Of a DNA stretch of 64,000 nucleotides, positions 17,950 through 29,000 are shown piece after piece. Made by a program: the position numbers and the translations under genes. The notes beneath the pieces were generated by a model. That model ran no database searches, was not told the origin of the DNA, and was given only the letters and a program-made list of their open reading frames with translations. The DNA comes from CBDBEU01 sp965204565 (GTDB taxonomy: Bacteria; Pseudomonadota; Alphaproteobacteria; Rhizobiales; TMED25): positions 1-64,000 of the forward strand of contig CBDBEU010000005.1 in assembly GCA_965204565.1 (NCBI GenBank), written 5' to 3'. Every line of letters starts with the position of its first letter. Position 1 is the stretch's first letter.

Positions 17950-19215
17950 CCTCGCCTGTGGTTCTTGCCGGACTGCATGACAACCGGACGCGTCACGCCG
18001 GCACCGGCTGCGGCCGAAGTTCGGCGATCAGCCGCAGGATCTCGGCGAACAGGCCCCCTGGCACCGCGCCCTCGGCCAACCGGGCCAACTGGACTGGAAC
18101 GTGACGTACCGGCCGTGTGTGACGATTCCGGCGCCGATCCTGAGAAGTTACCGGGATTGCAGACGAGCGCATGAAGCCGGAGCCGCACGGCATTGTTCCG
18201 GAACCTCCGGCATGACAGCTGGGTCCGCACAATCGTGTTCCTGCCTTCCTCGATGTGCTGCCCGGCCGCGCCGGTTGCAGGAGGCGACCACGCGCCCGGC
18301 AGGGCGGCCCAGCCTGGTGACGATGAAGCCGACGCGCGGGACACGTTCGCCCGGATGCCGTTCGACCCTGGCGACGACCCGACGCTTCTTGTCCCATGAG
18401 CCTGCCCGATGGCTGAAGCCGGCATGGGTGCGGACCATGTGATCGGGTGGGCGGCCGACGGGTCGGGTCGGAAGGTAGGCGATGCTTTGCCGAAGGATCG
18501 CGTCGGCTTTGAGACCGATCGTATACCGGTCGTCCTCGGCTGCGTTCCGGATCGCCGAACTGCCGGATCGCCGAATCGGTTGAACAACAAACAGCGGATG
18601 GCAGCGGGTGCAGGCGAAGTGCCCATTCTAGGCGGTGCCTGCCTGATTGCCATGGAATCCATGTCGAGCACGACAGCCTTGGGCGGATGCCGCGCGTGCC
18701 CCCGGTCAATCCATTGTCCCGACAGATCGGCCGGTGCGGGGAGGTTCTCGTCACCGGCAAGGAACTCTGTCTCCAATCGCCCCATCCGGCCGTTGCACGC
18801 GGCCTGCCCGGCTAAGGCGCGCCCGCCGACAATCCATCGCATCGCGGGATCGCATCCCGGGCGATCGGCGTCGTTTACGTCCTCATGGCCACCGAGGCGA
18901 CCGAAGACGGATCGGCGAAACAGTCCCGTCATCGCGTGCCGACCGTTCTTGCCGGTGCGCGGATCGGCAGGCTCATGGCCGGCCATGTCCGTCAAGCCGA
19001 GCGCGTCATCAAGCTCGCGGCCAGGCCGGCCATCCGGCGTCGGTGGTGATTCCGCAACCGTGGAACGCGAGCTTCAGGCGGCGGTCGAAATCGAGACGAA
19101 GAGGCACCTCAACCGGTTCACCCGCGCGGGCTCGCCACATGCCACGCCCCGTCAATGTTCACAGCTCCGATGGCCGGGAAAATGTGCTCAAGCCGGTGTT
19201 AGCGCGATATGCAGA
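17950..19215 (-). mobile_element. IS1380-family transposase remnant
   Basis: Minus-strand fragments in several frames: LDFDRRLKLAFHGCGITTDAGW (near 19100-19040), GHEDVNDADRPGCDPAMRWIVGGRALAGQAACNGRMGRLETEFL, PGQW-like SGQWIDRGHARHPPKAVVLDMDS, YTIGLKAD-type and RPVGRPP segments, HAGFSHRAGSWDKKRRVVARVERHPGERVPRVGFIV, and near 18000 ILRLIAELRP. This is the order of an IS1380 transposase, with many frameshifts. The family segment RPGNVHSADGW...VLKPV is missing from the main body but occurs on the plus strand at 19137-19215 as RPVNVHSSDGRENVLKPVLARYADR, inverted relative to the rest. Confidence 0.75.
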
Positions 19216-19317
19216 TCGTTGGATCTTGGGTAAAATGGTTTTATCTCAATACCCTCAACAGCGTGACGCTATCAAGTCAAAAATTTCTTAATCGGAGATT
19301 TTTACGTCTACGGGAAT

Positions 19318-19797
19318 TCATTTGGTGCTTGAATTGGTCCACTCAACAACGTGGTCCTCCAGCTCTTCACTGGCCACTTCAGTCTCCAGAACGACCCTAT
19401 TGCGCACCGATATTCCCGCCAAATGCACGGTTTCCACGTTACCCGAAACCAAAGGGTGCCACCAATATAACTCATGTCCTTCAGTGATCAGGCGGTAGGC
19501 GCAGGTCACCGGCATCCACTCCAAATCAGCAATTGAATCAGCGGAGAAAGTTACGCAATCGGATACCAACTCCTGTCGATCGGGATATGAAGTGCACCGG
19601 CAACTGTCGCAATCGAACAAATGGCAGGCGACATCGGTAAAGGCGAGTTCGCCGCTGTCTATGTCCTCAAGTTTGATGAGACAGCACCTGCCGCATCCGT
19701 CGCACAGCGATTCCCACTCCTCGGTCGTCATCTGTGAAAGCGTCTTGCGTTTCCAGAAGGGAGTATCACCGTCAGATTTTTGCCCGATTTGTTTCAT
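19318..19797 (-). CDS. YcgN/UPF0260 cysteine-cluster protein
   Basis: 159 residues. It begins with KSDGDTPFWKRKTLSQMTTEEWESLCDGCGRCCLIKLED and continues with FTDVACHLFDCDSCRCTSYPDR, SDCVTFSAD and MPVTCAYRLITEGHELYWWHPLVSG, the full set of conserved cysteines and aromatic motifs of the family. The cysteine clusters suggest metal binding; the biochemical role is unknown. Intact, although its surroundings are badly damaged. Confidence 0.88.
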   Translation of the reverse strand: MKQIGQKSDGDTPFWKRKTLSQMTTEEWESLCDGCGRCCLIKLEDIDSGELAFTDVACHLFDCDSCRCTSYPDRQELVSDCVTFSADSIADLEWMPVTCAYRLITEGHELYWWHPLVSGNVETVHLAGISVRNRVVLETEVASEELEDHVVEWTNSSTK

Positions 19798-19872
19798 GTC
19801 TTACGGCTTCCCAACCGCTACAATATCAAGTTTATACTGTTTTGCATCGATCATCATAATACGGGGCCTCAG

Positions 19873-22074
19873 GTGGCAACTCCACGGCAGATAAAACGCC
19901 TTTGGAACCAAATTCTCGACATCGATTCAGCAATTGATGCGGGATTTTACGGTCTGACCCAGTGGTTTGCAGACCGATGGACCAGGCTATTCGGAGCTGG
20001 TTGATCGGATGCGCATCACCGGTCTGAAGCGGGGTATTTGTCGACATCACCTCCGATGGCATCACCTATGCGACAGGTATCACCTTGGTCTTTTATGTCT
20101 GGGCCCTGCCCCAGACGCCCGACCAGGAAGAACTGCGTGCGGGAGCGCGTCAATATGCTGTTGTGTTCACTGACCGCAATGGCCGCTATATCGGGCGGCG
20201 CGGTGTGCGCCATAGTGATGCCATCCAGCTAGAAGACATCCCTGACAATGTCATCAACGCAGTTCTGGCAAGCTGAGGATGAGCGGTTCTATCTGCATTT
20301 TGGTGTCGACGTCATCGGCACGCTGCGTGCCATGTTCGAGAATGTTAAGGCCAATGACATCGTTCAGGGCGGCTCGTCTTTGACCCAGCAGGTGGCAAAA
20401 AACCTATTCCTGACGCCGGAGCAGACGATTGAGCGCAAGATCAAGGAGGCGTTCCTCGCCTTGTGGATCGAAGCAAGACTGACCAAGCGCGAAATTCTGG
20501 AGCTCTACCTTGACCGCGCTTATATGGGTGCTGGCGTCTATGGCATCGAAGGGGCAGCGGAATTTTATTTCGGCAAATCTGTGCGCGACGTCAATCTCGC
20601 GGAATCTGCAATGCTCGCAGGACTGTTCAAGGCACCATCACGATTTGCTCCGCACAGAAATCTGCCGGTGGCGCGCGAGCGGGCGAACATTGTGCTCGCC
20701 CGGATGACAGATGCCGGTTTTATCACTGAAGGCCAAGCACGTATCGCACGTCTCAATCCGGCCAAGCTGGTCGAAGTCACTGACATCTATACGCCCGAGC
20801 ACTTCCTCGATTGGGCATTCGATGAGGTTCAGCGCATCGTGGGTGGACGGGCGCATGTTCTGTCGGTGCGCACCACACTCGATCTATCAATGCAAAAAAA
20901 GGCCGATGAAGCCGTGCGTGCAGCACTTGCGCGAGCACGGGCAAGCCCGTAAGATCGGCGACGCGGCGCTGGTGTCGATGAATGTTGATGGTGCCGTGCG
21001 AGCGCTCGTTGGGGGTGAGGATTACGGCGAAAGCCAGTTCAATCGGGCGGTCAACGCCAAACGCCAGCCCGGATCGTCGTGGAAACCGTTTGTCTATCTG
21101 GCGGCGCTCCAGAATGGGCTTTTCGCCCAAATCAGTGGTGGTTGATGCGCCCTTCTGCCTGCGCGGGCTGGTGTCCGCGGAACTATGGGCGCAGCTATCG
21201 GGGGCGTGTCAGTCTGACCGCGGCGCTGCAGAAATCGATCAATACCATTCCGGTACGACTGGCTCAGAGTATTGGCCGCAAGAAAATCGCGGAAACGGCG
21301 CGTGACGTCGGAATCAACACCGAAATTCGGCTCAACCTGTCCATGCCGCTTGGCACCAACGAAGTGACCCTGCTTGACATGACGGGGGCCTATTCGACCT
21401 TCGCCGCCGGCGGCCTCAAGGCCACCCCATACGCTGTCACCGATATCCGGACCCAAGCCGGTGAGCTTATTTATCTGCACGAGCGCGATGCGCCCGAACA
21501 ACAGCAAGTGGCTGATCCGAAAAAGATCAAACAGCTCAACATGATGCTGAACCAGGTGGTGGTCGGGGGAACCGGCAGGCGCGCCAATCTCGATTTCACA
21601 CCGGTCGCCGGCAAGACCGGCACCAATCAGGCCTATCGCGATGCCTGGTTCGTTGCCTACACGGGCAAGATCGCGACCGGGGTGTGGATGGGTAATGACA
21701 ATTTCCTGCCCACCAATCGTGTTACCGGCGGCAGCATCCCGGCGCAGGTCTGGCACGACTACATGAACCAGGCGATCAGTGATCGCTATGCCAAGAACAT
21801 CCCGGGCGTGAAACTCTATGGCACGCCAAAACCGGTCGAAAGCGAAGAAACCAAAGCCCGCCGCTTGGCGCAGGCAGAAAAAGATCGCGCCCAGCTCAAT
21901 CGCAAGACGATGTTTCTTGATGAACTGAACCAGCTATTCCAGCATGGCATGCTTGGACCGATTCCAGCACCGCTGGAAGAAACCGAAGACGAGCGCGCCG
22001 ATGGCGATGAACACGGTAAGATCTACCAGGCTCGGGTTCAATCTCGTGCGGGCGAAAAGGCCGTGGCTCAATGA
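19873..22074 (+). pseudogene. Penicillin-binding protein 1A, several frameshifts
   Basis: A bifunctional peptidoglycan glycosyltransferase/transpeptidase broken into at least five frames. The likely GTG start at 19873 gives ATPRQIKRLWNQILDIDSAIDAG. Then come a membrane anchor in a new frame, the GT51 core EDERFYLHFGVDV, QGGSSLTQQVAKNLFL and RAYMGAGVYG (20248-20940), then REHGQARKIGDAAL, the transpeptidase serine in QPGSSWKPF, SVVVDAPF in yet another frame, RNYGRSYRGRVSLTAALQKSINT with the SxN motif, and GKTGTNQAYRDAWF. Breaks lie near 20003, 20270, 20940, 21140 and 21165. All motifs survive, so the damage is recent or technical. Followed with an ATGA overlap by the DUF1214 gene. Confidence 0.85.
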
Positions 22075-22763
22075 CACTGACCAGCCCAACTTTTTCGCCC
22101 GCACCGATACAGAAAGCACACGCGATGTCGACGCTGGTCGTTGAGCGACGCTCAAGGTCGCGGCGCGGTCCGGTTGCGGAGAGCCCACTGCGGTCGTTTG
22201 CCCGTTTTGTCGTCTATCTTGGGCTCGGTGCTTTTATCGGATTGGGCTCGACCTGGTATGTACTCGAAAATGGCATCAGTCTTGATCGCATAACATTGGG
22301 TCCCTGGGTGATGCGCGCTGACGCCGGCCAACCGATCGCCGACCCGTACACAAGTGCCTATATCGCACGCACTGGTCACATTCCCATGCGGTTTGATGGG
22401 GCGATGTATTTTACCGCATCGACCGACGGAGATGGCGCAGCGCTCCAAGGCGATTGCTCATATGCGGTCTATGGCACCGCACCGTCAGGTGCGTGGTGGA
22501 CATTGTCGCTGCAAGATGGCAGCGGCAATCTGGTTGAAAATCCTGCCAAACGTTATTCGTTCAGTTCAACCAATGTGCTCTACGAACAAGAGGACCAATT
22601 CAGGATTTCAGTCTCACCAACGGCGCGCGCCGGTAACTGGCTGCCGACTGGAGGGCCAGACCCCTTTGTCCTGATGTTGAGGATTCATGGCCCCGATCCG
22701 GACTATGTGCGGGATCCAGCATCCGTCGTGATGCCAGAGATCGAGACGGAGCAGTGCTCATGA
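22071..22763 (+). CDS. DUF1214 domain-containing membrane-anchored protein
   Basis: 230 residues. A basic N-terminal tail is followed by one membrane segment (FARFVVYLGLGAFIGLGSTWYVLENG) and a periplasmic domain with the DUF1214 pattern DPYTSAYIARTGHIPM, TLSLQDGSGNLVENPAKRYSFSSTNVLYE and PFVLMLRIHGPDPDY. Function unknown. The ATG overlaps the PBP1a stop; an alternative Met is at 22125. Its stop overlaps the next gene's start, so PBP1a-DUF1214-DUF1254 form a coupled operon and a role near the cell envelope is likely. Confidence 0.75.
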   Translation: MTLTSPTFSPAPIQKAHAMSTLVVERRSRSRRGPVAESPLRSFARFVVYLGLGAFIGLGSTWYVLENGISLDRITLGPWVMRADAGQPIADPYTSAYIARTGHIPMRFDGAMYFTASTDGDGAALQGDCSYAVYGTAPSGAWWTLSLQDGSGNLVENPAKRYSFSSTNVLYEQEDQFRISVSPTARAGNWLPTGGPDPFVLMLRIHGPDPDYVRDPASVVMPEIETEQCS

Positions 22764-23290
22764 GGGATGGTGTCTTCTGGCTGGGACTTGCGGTTATTCT
22801 GGGGGGCATCGTGCATATCGCCGCTATGCTGGTGATCCCGGCATTGGCACCGAAGAGTGGTTATAGCCGATTTGAAGCGGCGATTGATGCCAATGTGCCG
22901 GTGGTGCGCGGCCCAGCAGCTCCGGGATCTGAGCCATTTCCGTATTCCAGCCCCGACACGATCTATGTGATCTGCAGATATGATGTGGCGCAGGACCCGG
23001 TCCGGTTCATGGCCAAGCTACCCGATACCTATTGGTCGCTGGCACTGACCGAAACCGATGGCGGAAACTACTATCATCTGAATTCAATGCAATCGCCTAC
23101 CGGTCAGCCTGACCTCGTATTGCTGGGCAGGGGACAGGAATTTGAACCGGACGCCGACCAAACGGTTATCCAGGCGAGCAGCCCGCGCGGACTGATGATT
23201 TTGCGGATATTCCTGCGCGACCGAACCCTAGCGCCATCCATGGCTGAGGCGGCGACGGGCGCAACGTGCGCACCGCTTGAAATTGGATAG
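22760..23290 (+). CDS. DUF1254-like membrane-anchored protein
   Basis: 176 residues from MRDGVFWLGLAVILGG, whose ATG overlaps the preceding TGA. One N-terminal membrane segment, then FPYSSPDTIYVICRYDVAQDPVRFMAKLPDTYWSLALTETDGGNYYHLNS, the DUF1254-type core, and RGLMILRIFLRDRTLAP. It is the usual partner of the DUF1214 gene upstream. Function unknown; probably facing the periplasm. Confidence 0.7.
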   Translation: MRDGVFWLGLAVILGGIVHIAAMLVIPALAPKSGYSRFEAAIDANVPVVRGPAAPGSEPFPYSSPDTIYVICRYDVAQDPVRFMAKLPDTYWSLALTETDGGNYYHLNSMQSPTGQPDLVLLGRGQEFEPDADQTVIQASSPRGLMILRIFLRDRTLAPSMAEAATGATCAPLEIG

Positions 23291-23360
23291 TGAACGGCAC
23301 TTGAAATTCAGCAGGTACGCGCGATCGAGCGGTTGAGACACCGGGGCTCGCGCGGCAATG

Positions 23361-23624
23361 TCATAGCGTAGCGCCCCTCATTGTGGCGAAGCTCCGCTTC
23401 AGGGCGGCAAACCGGCGCTTGATGTTTTCGAGCTCCTGGGCCGCGCCGGCACGGCTGCGAAGAGCACTGATAAAAATTGCATCGCCTAGCGCAAGCTCGT
23501 ATCCGGAGATCTTTTCGGTCAACGCGACCATGGTATGCTCAACAATCTGGCGATTTTCCGCAATGCGCACAGAAACTGAGTGTGCGACCGGTTCGGACGT
23601 GGCAACCTGGTCAAGGTCAAGCAA
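23361..23624 (-). CDS. Doubtful small hypothetical protein
   Basis: An 87-residue frame with a charged, helical-looking C-terminus (ENIKRRFAALKRSFATM). No family recognised, and it partly overlaps the secretin fragment on the other strand. Listed only because the composition is protein-like. Confidence 0.2.
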   Translation of the reverse strand: MLDLDQVATSEPVAHSVSVRIAENRQIVEHTMVALTEKISGYELALGDAIFISALRSRAGAAQELENIKRRFAALKRSFATMRGATL

Positions 23625-23945
23625 TCTTGCACCATCGGCCGCTCGCAGCAGGTCCTCTTGGAAGTTCGTTTTATTGAGGCCTTTCGTGATTCACAGCGTG
23701 AGGTAGGCATCAACTGGCGGGTGGTCGGTGATGATCTGAATTTGAGACTCGGTACATTTGGCGCCACTACTCTGGTAAGCGGGACGGTTCCCTTTGGTTC
23801 GCTGCCGGGAACCACCCTAACCGGTGGCGTAAAGGTGGATGCGCCGATTCAGGCGTTGGAGCAGCGCGGACTTGCGCGCCGGCTGGCTGAACCAAACCTG
23901 ATCGCTCTGTCCGGCGATACCACAACGTTCCTTGCTGTGAGAACG
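23606..23945 (+). pseudogene. cpaC: CpaC-type secretin fragment
   Basis: Reads LVKVKQS, then SQQVLLEVRFIEAFRDSQREVGINWRVVGDD, LVSGTVPFGSLPG, IQALEQRGLARRLAEPNLIALSGDTTTFLA. This is the end of the N-domain and the start of the secretin core of a CpaC/RcpA-type outer-membrane channel for Tad pili. Both ends are missing: upstream I find no clean N-domain, and downstream it stops after TTFLA where the IS21-type element begins. No other tad gene is in the window. Confidence 0.65.
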
Positions 23946-24043
23946 CCGGAGCGATACTCCCCCGGTGAAGCGGCCTGATCGGCCGGAGTGATATTCCACC
24001 ATTGACAGCTTTCGTGCCTTTGGCAGAGGGCGGGGGATGAAGG

Positions 24044-25391
24044 GTGTGGCGTGCGGTTTTTGTTGAAGGGATGAGCCGGCGCGAAGCAGCGGGATTGATC
24101 GGCGCACGGTCGACAGGATGCTGCGGTATTCGGTGCCTCCCGGCGATCGGCGCAAGAAGCCTCCGGCGTGCCCGAAGCTCGATCCGTTTGTCGGCATCAT
24201 CGACCGGATTCTCGAGGAAGACGGCCAGCGCCCGAACAAGCAGCGTCACACCTCGAAGCGGATATTCGAACGCCTGCGCGATGAGCACGGTTTTGCCGGT
24301 GGCATCACGATTGTGAAGGATTATGTCTTTGCGGCGCGATATGTATGTGCCGCTGTGCCATGGGCCGGGTCATGCCCGGGTGGACTTCGGTGAGGCGCTT
24401 GCGGTGATCGCCGGTGTCGAACGCAGGATCCACTTCTTGGCGATGGATGTGCCGCAGAGCGATGCCTGCTTCGTCAAGGCCTGTCCGGCCTCGACGACGG
24501 AAGCGTTCCGCGATGGCAATGTGTCGGCTTTTGCCTTCTTCAGTGGCGTGCCGCTATCGATCCTCCACGACAACACCGGGATTGCCGTTGCCCGCATTAT
24601 GGGCGAGGGCCTCCGGCAGCGGACCCGGGTCTTCAGCGAACCGATCTCCCATTATCTGTTCGAGGATCGTTTTGGCCGTCCGGGCAAAGGCAATAACAAG
24701 GGCAGGGTCGAGAGATCGGTTGGCGATGCCCGTCGCAACTACATGGTGCGACTGCCTCGGTTTGAGAGCTTTGAGGCGTTCAATGCCCGGCTCGAAGCAC
24801 AGTGCCGGCACCGGATGCAGGACAGACTGCGTGGTTACCTGGAAACGATCGGCAAGCGGCCGGAGCAGGATCCTGCCCGTTTCCGGGATCTGCCGGCTGA
24901 TCCTGCGATGCCTGCGACAAGCGCACCGCCGGGTGAGTTCTCCGTCGCCGGTTCGCTACCGCGGCAATGACTACCCGGTTCCGACAGCCTGCGGGCACCG
25001 CGAGGTTCCGGTCCGCGGCTATGTCCATGAGGTGGCGATCTCCGGCGGTGCCGAGGTCATCGCCCGCCATCGCCGGTCTTGCGAGAGGGAAAACTTCGTC
25101 TTCGACCCGCTGCACTCCCCGGCGCTCATCGAGCATAAGATCAATGCTCCGGACCGGGCTGCCCCACTGACCGGCCGGGAACGACCCGATACCTTTGCCG
25201 CATTGCCGCGCCTGCCGGAGGCCCGCATGGATAAACAGGGCAAAGGCGAGTTTGTCCGGATCCTGCGTGTGATGGAGACCTTCTCGCCGGAAGATGTCGA
25301 TGCCGGCATTCGTGCTGCGCCGGAGCGCGGTACGATCGGCTTCGATGCTTGTTCCGTGCCGGATCGAGCGCCGGCCGGTGGACGCTCATGA
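24044..25391 (+). pseudogene. istA: IstA transposase, frameshifted
   Basis: Segments in three frames: EGMSRREAAGLIG helix-turn-helix, DGQRPNKQRHTSKRIFERLRDEHGF, then from 24323 the integrase core HGPGHARVDFGEALAVIAGVERRIHFLAMDVPQSDACFVKA, LHDNTGIAVARI and RFGRPGKGNNKGRVERSVGDARRNYMV (DDE residues in DFGEA, LHDN and VE), and after a shift near 24965 NDYPVP and YVHEVAISGGAEVIARHRRSCERE. At least three indels separate the parts. Confidence 0.75.
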
Positions 25392-26000
25392 GTGACACGC
25401 CGCAGCTCCTGCTTGCCCATCATCTGAAGATCCTGAAGCTGCCGACGTTCCTGCGCGACGACGACAAGGTCGCCAGGCAATGCGCTGCCGAGGGGATCGA
25501 TCATACCCGTTATCCCCTGCGCCTTGCCGGGCCGGAGCCGATCGACCGGGAACGGCGCATGGTCGAACGGCGGATCGAAGCGGCCCGCTTCCCGACAACC
25601 GAAAGCCTCGACGGCTTCGATTTCAAAGCCATCCCGTCGTTGAACGAGATGATGATTCCGGAATCGGCACGGTGCGACGACATCACCCGCAATGAGAACA
25701 TTATCGCTGTCGGCAACTCGGGAACCGGCAAGACCCACATCGCGCTCGGGCCGGCATCGGCAGCCTGTCTGAAGGGCCTCACCGTCGGCTTCATCACCGC
25801 ATCAGCCCCGGTCCGTGAACTGCCGGAAGCCCGCGACGAGAAGCGGCTTCTGCGTCTGCTTGAAGCAGCTCACTGAATACCGGCTGCCGATCATCGATGA
25901 ACCAGGATATGTGCCCCCTGTCGCCGACCGGCGCCGAAACTCCTGTTCGAGGTGTTCTCCCGTCGCCATACATCCAACCTGCCGGTCGTGATCATCCGCA
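25388..26000 (+). pseudogene. istB: IstB helper ATPase, truncated
   Basis: From MSDTPQLLLAHHLKILKLPTFL the protein shows IPSLNEMMIPESARCDDITRNENIIAVGNSGTGKTHIALG with an intact Walker A, then DEKRLLRLL. The frame breaks near 25870; beyond it LPIIDEPGYVP (Walker B) and EVFSRRHTSNLPVVII can still be followed in other frames. It ends abruptly at about 25995. Confidence 0.75.
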
Positions 26001-26008
26001 GGCTAACG

Positions 26009-29000
26009 CTACGGCTTGCCAAAGGGGATAGCGAGTTCGAATGTCAGGCCCCAGCTCTCGAAATCGGACCGCCCGATCCCGTCATGGGTCGCTCCAAGCG
26101 AGAGCCGCGTTCCATGCTCGGTCGTCATGCCGACACCGGCCTTCAGGCGCGCACGCCACCCCTCGACTTCGGGCCCGTTCGTATTGGTGAGCGTATCGCC
26201 GGTATTGTATATGCCCTCGACCTCCAGGTAGGGCGAGTAGGTCCGACCTTCCGGACCTTCGAACCGTCCGGTGAATGTGGGGCCGATCTTGATCTGGCCA
26301 AGCCGCACGGTCTGGCCGGGGATTGTTGCCCCGACGCTGTCGACGTAACGCTGCTGTGGTTCCTCGAAATAGGACAGGCGCGCATGCGGCCGGATCGTCC
26401 AGTTGCCGTGCTGAGCCTCGCCGGTCAGGCTCGCCCTGGCAAGCCAGCGCCTGGTCGAGAAGGTGTCGGTATAGGTGTCGAACAGGCTGATCCGGTTATC
26501 CGATCTGCCAACTGCGACATGACCGTCGAAATACAGATTTGAGGCCAGCCGCGCCGTCATATAGGGCCCGAACATGTAACCGAAGCCACTGACCGTGCCG
26601 GTATCGGTCAACTCTTCCATCGTGTCGAAGGATACGAGCGCGCCAACCAGGACATCAGGCGTCAGCAGGTAATCCACCCCGGTATGGGCGATGGCGAAAT
26701 CACCATGCTCATCCGCACCGCCGCCGAATGTCCTGTATTGTGCTTCGAACCAGGCATCGAAGCGGTGGTTTTCGACGTAAGCGACTTCCCCGGCCGATCC
26801 GGAGACCAGCGCGACGCTCGCAGCCGCTTGGCGCGCCTGCAGCAGGCTGGTCGAGAACTCGAAATTACCGTTGCCGCCTTGCTGCCCCGTGAACGGCACG
26901 AGCGCCTCAAGGTCCCCGTTCGAGAAGCGCAACGTGCTGGTCTGGCCCGAACCGTGTTTCAGGCGCTCGAATCTGCGGTTTGGATTGGATTCGCTCGACA
27001 GGATCAGGTCCGCCCGGCGGGTCAGGAAGCTGTTGATCGTCTCGACCGTCGGCTGAACCGAGGATCGCGCCGTGAGCGTGCAGGTGACGACTTCTAAGGC
27101 ACCGACTGTCACGGAGATCATCGCCGCAGACACATCGGCGGTGCTGTCCGTGTCATCGCAGACCATTGCCGTCAGCGCGACGCCCGTGGGCGCCGCCACT
27201 GCGACTGAATAGCTATCCGTCGCGACCGGGAGTGCGCCTGTGGATCCAGTCCCGCCCTTGACGTCAAGAGAGATGGTCAAAACCGGTTCGGCGGATGAGA
27301 AGCTGAAGATGCCGTCGGTATCCGATTCCACATTAAAGGTGACTATCCCCGCCCCGGCCGCATCGACCGTCAGCGTCGCCGAAGCGGCGGTGCCGGTGCC
27401 CAGCGACGAGGTCACGGTCTCCGTGGCGTTGGGATGGCTTCCCGCAACCGCGGAGGTCACATCGACGATGAGCGTACAGTCAGCGCCCGCGCCAAGCTCA
27501 CCGTCGGCAAAGGCGATCGTGTCACCGCCCGCCGCAGCCGTCAGCGTGCCGCCGCCGCAGGTCGTCGCCGCGTTGGGCTCGGGTGCCACCGCCACATCGG
27601 CGGGCAGCGTGTCGGACAGCGAAATCGACGTCGCCGCGACCGCCGCATCGTTGCGCAGACCATAGATCAGAGTGGAGACCCCGCCCTGAGCGATTGTCGA
27701 AGGCGAAAACGACATTGAGGCGATAAGCGGCGCTTCATCGACCGTCAGCGTGGCTTCGGCGCCCGGCGCGGCAACGGGCAGGTCCGAGGTCAGTTCGCCC
27801 GACATGCTGGTCAGCGTCCCGGCCCGCAGCCCCCGCACGTCGACGGAAATCGTGCAGCTTGCCCCGGCCGCGACAGCGCCGCCGGTGAAGGCAAGCGAGA
27901 CATCCGACGCCCCGGGCGCGAACGTCCCGCCGGTGCAGGTGGTCGACCCGTTGGGGGTCCCGGCCACGACAAGACCGGCCGGGAAGGCGTCGGTAAAGGC
28001 GAGACCGGCGGCTTCGATGGCGTTGGCCCCATTGTCGATCGTGAACGTCAGCCTGGAAATCCCGCCCGGATCGATCGTCGAAGGCGAAAACGCCTTGGAA
28101 AAGCCGGGCGCGTCCGCCGCGTTCACCGTAAGCGTCGCCTGCACGGGCGTGCTTGCGCCCAGCGACGAGGTCACGGTCTCCGGGCCGTTGCTATAGCTTC
28201 CCGCAACCGCGGAGGTCACATCGACGATGAGCGTACAGTCAGCGCCCGCGCCAAGCTCACCGTCGGCAAAGGCGATCGTGTCACCGCCCGCCGCAGCCGT
28301 CAGCGTGCCGCCGCCGCAGGTCGTCGCCGCGTTGGGCTCGGGTGCCACCGCCACATCGGCGGGCAGCGTGTCGGACAGCGAAATCGACGTCGCCGCGACC
28401 GCCGCATCGTTGCGCAGACCATAGATCAGAGTGGAGACCCCGCCCTGAGCGATTGTCGAAGGCGAAAACGACATTGAGGCGATAAGCGGCGCTTCATCGA
28501 CCGTCAGCGTGGCTTCGGCGCCCGGCGCGGCAACGGGCAGGTCCGAGGTCAGTTCGCCCGACATGCTGGTCAGCGTCCCGGCCCGCAGCCCCCGCACGTC
28601 GACGGAAATCGTGCAGCTTGCCCCGGCCGCGACAGCGCCGCCGGTGAAGGCAAGCGAGACATCCGACGCCCCGGGCGCGAACGTCCCGCCGGTGCAGGTG
28701 GTCGACCCGTTGGGGGTCCCGGCCACGACAAGACCGGCCGGGAAGGCGTCGGTAAAGGCGAGACCGGCGGCTTCGATGGCGTTGGCCCCATTGTCGATCG
28801 TGAACGTCAGCCTGGAAATCCCGCCCGGATCGATCGTCGAAGGCGAAAACGCCTTGGAAAAGCCGGGCGCGTCCGCCGCGTTCACCGTAAGCGTCGCCTG
28901 CACGGGCGTGCTTGCGCCCAGCGACGAGGTCACGGTCTCCGGGCCGTTGCTATAGCTTCCCGCAACCGCGGAGGTCACATCGACGATGAGCGTACAGTCA

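Larger units (their letters stand above)
23935..26000 (+). mobile_element. IS21-family element, truncated on the right
   Basis: Begins at the point where the secretin reading frame is lost (near 23935) and carries the istA-istB order typical of IS21. The right end is missing: istB stops in mid-domain at about 25995, immediately before the end of the large repeat-protein gene on the other strand. No target duplication can be shown because one end is gone. Confidence 0.7.

Noticed and set aside
18409..19291. Plus-strand open frames across the IS1380 region as genes
   Set aside because: The minus strand shows the IS1380 order in several frames. The only plus-strand family match is the short inverted segment at 19137-19215.
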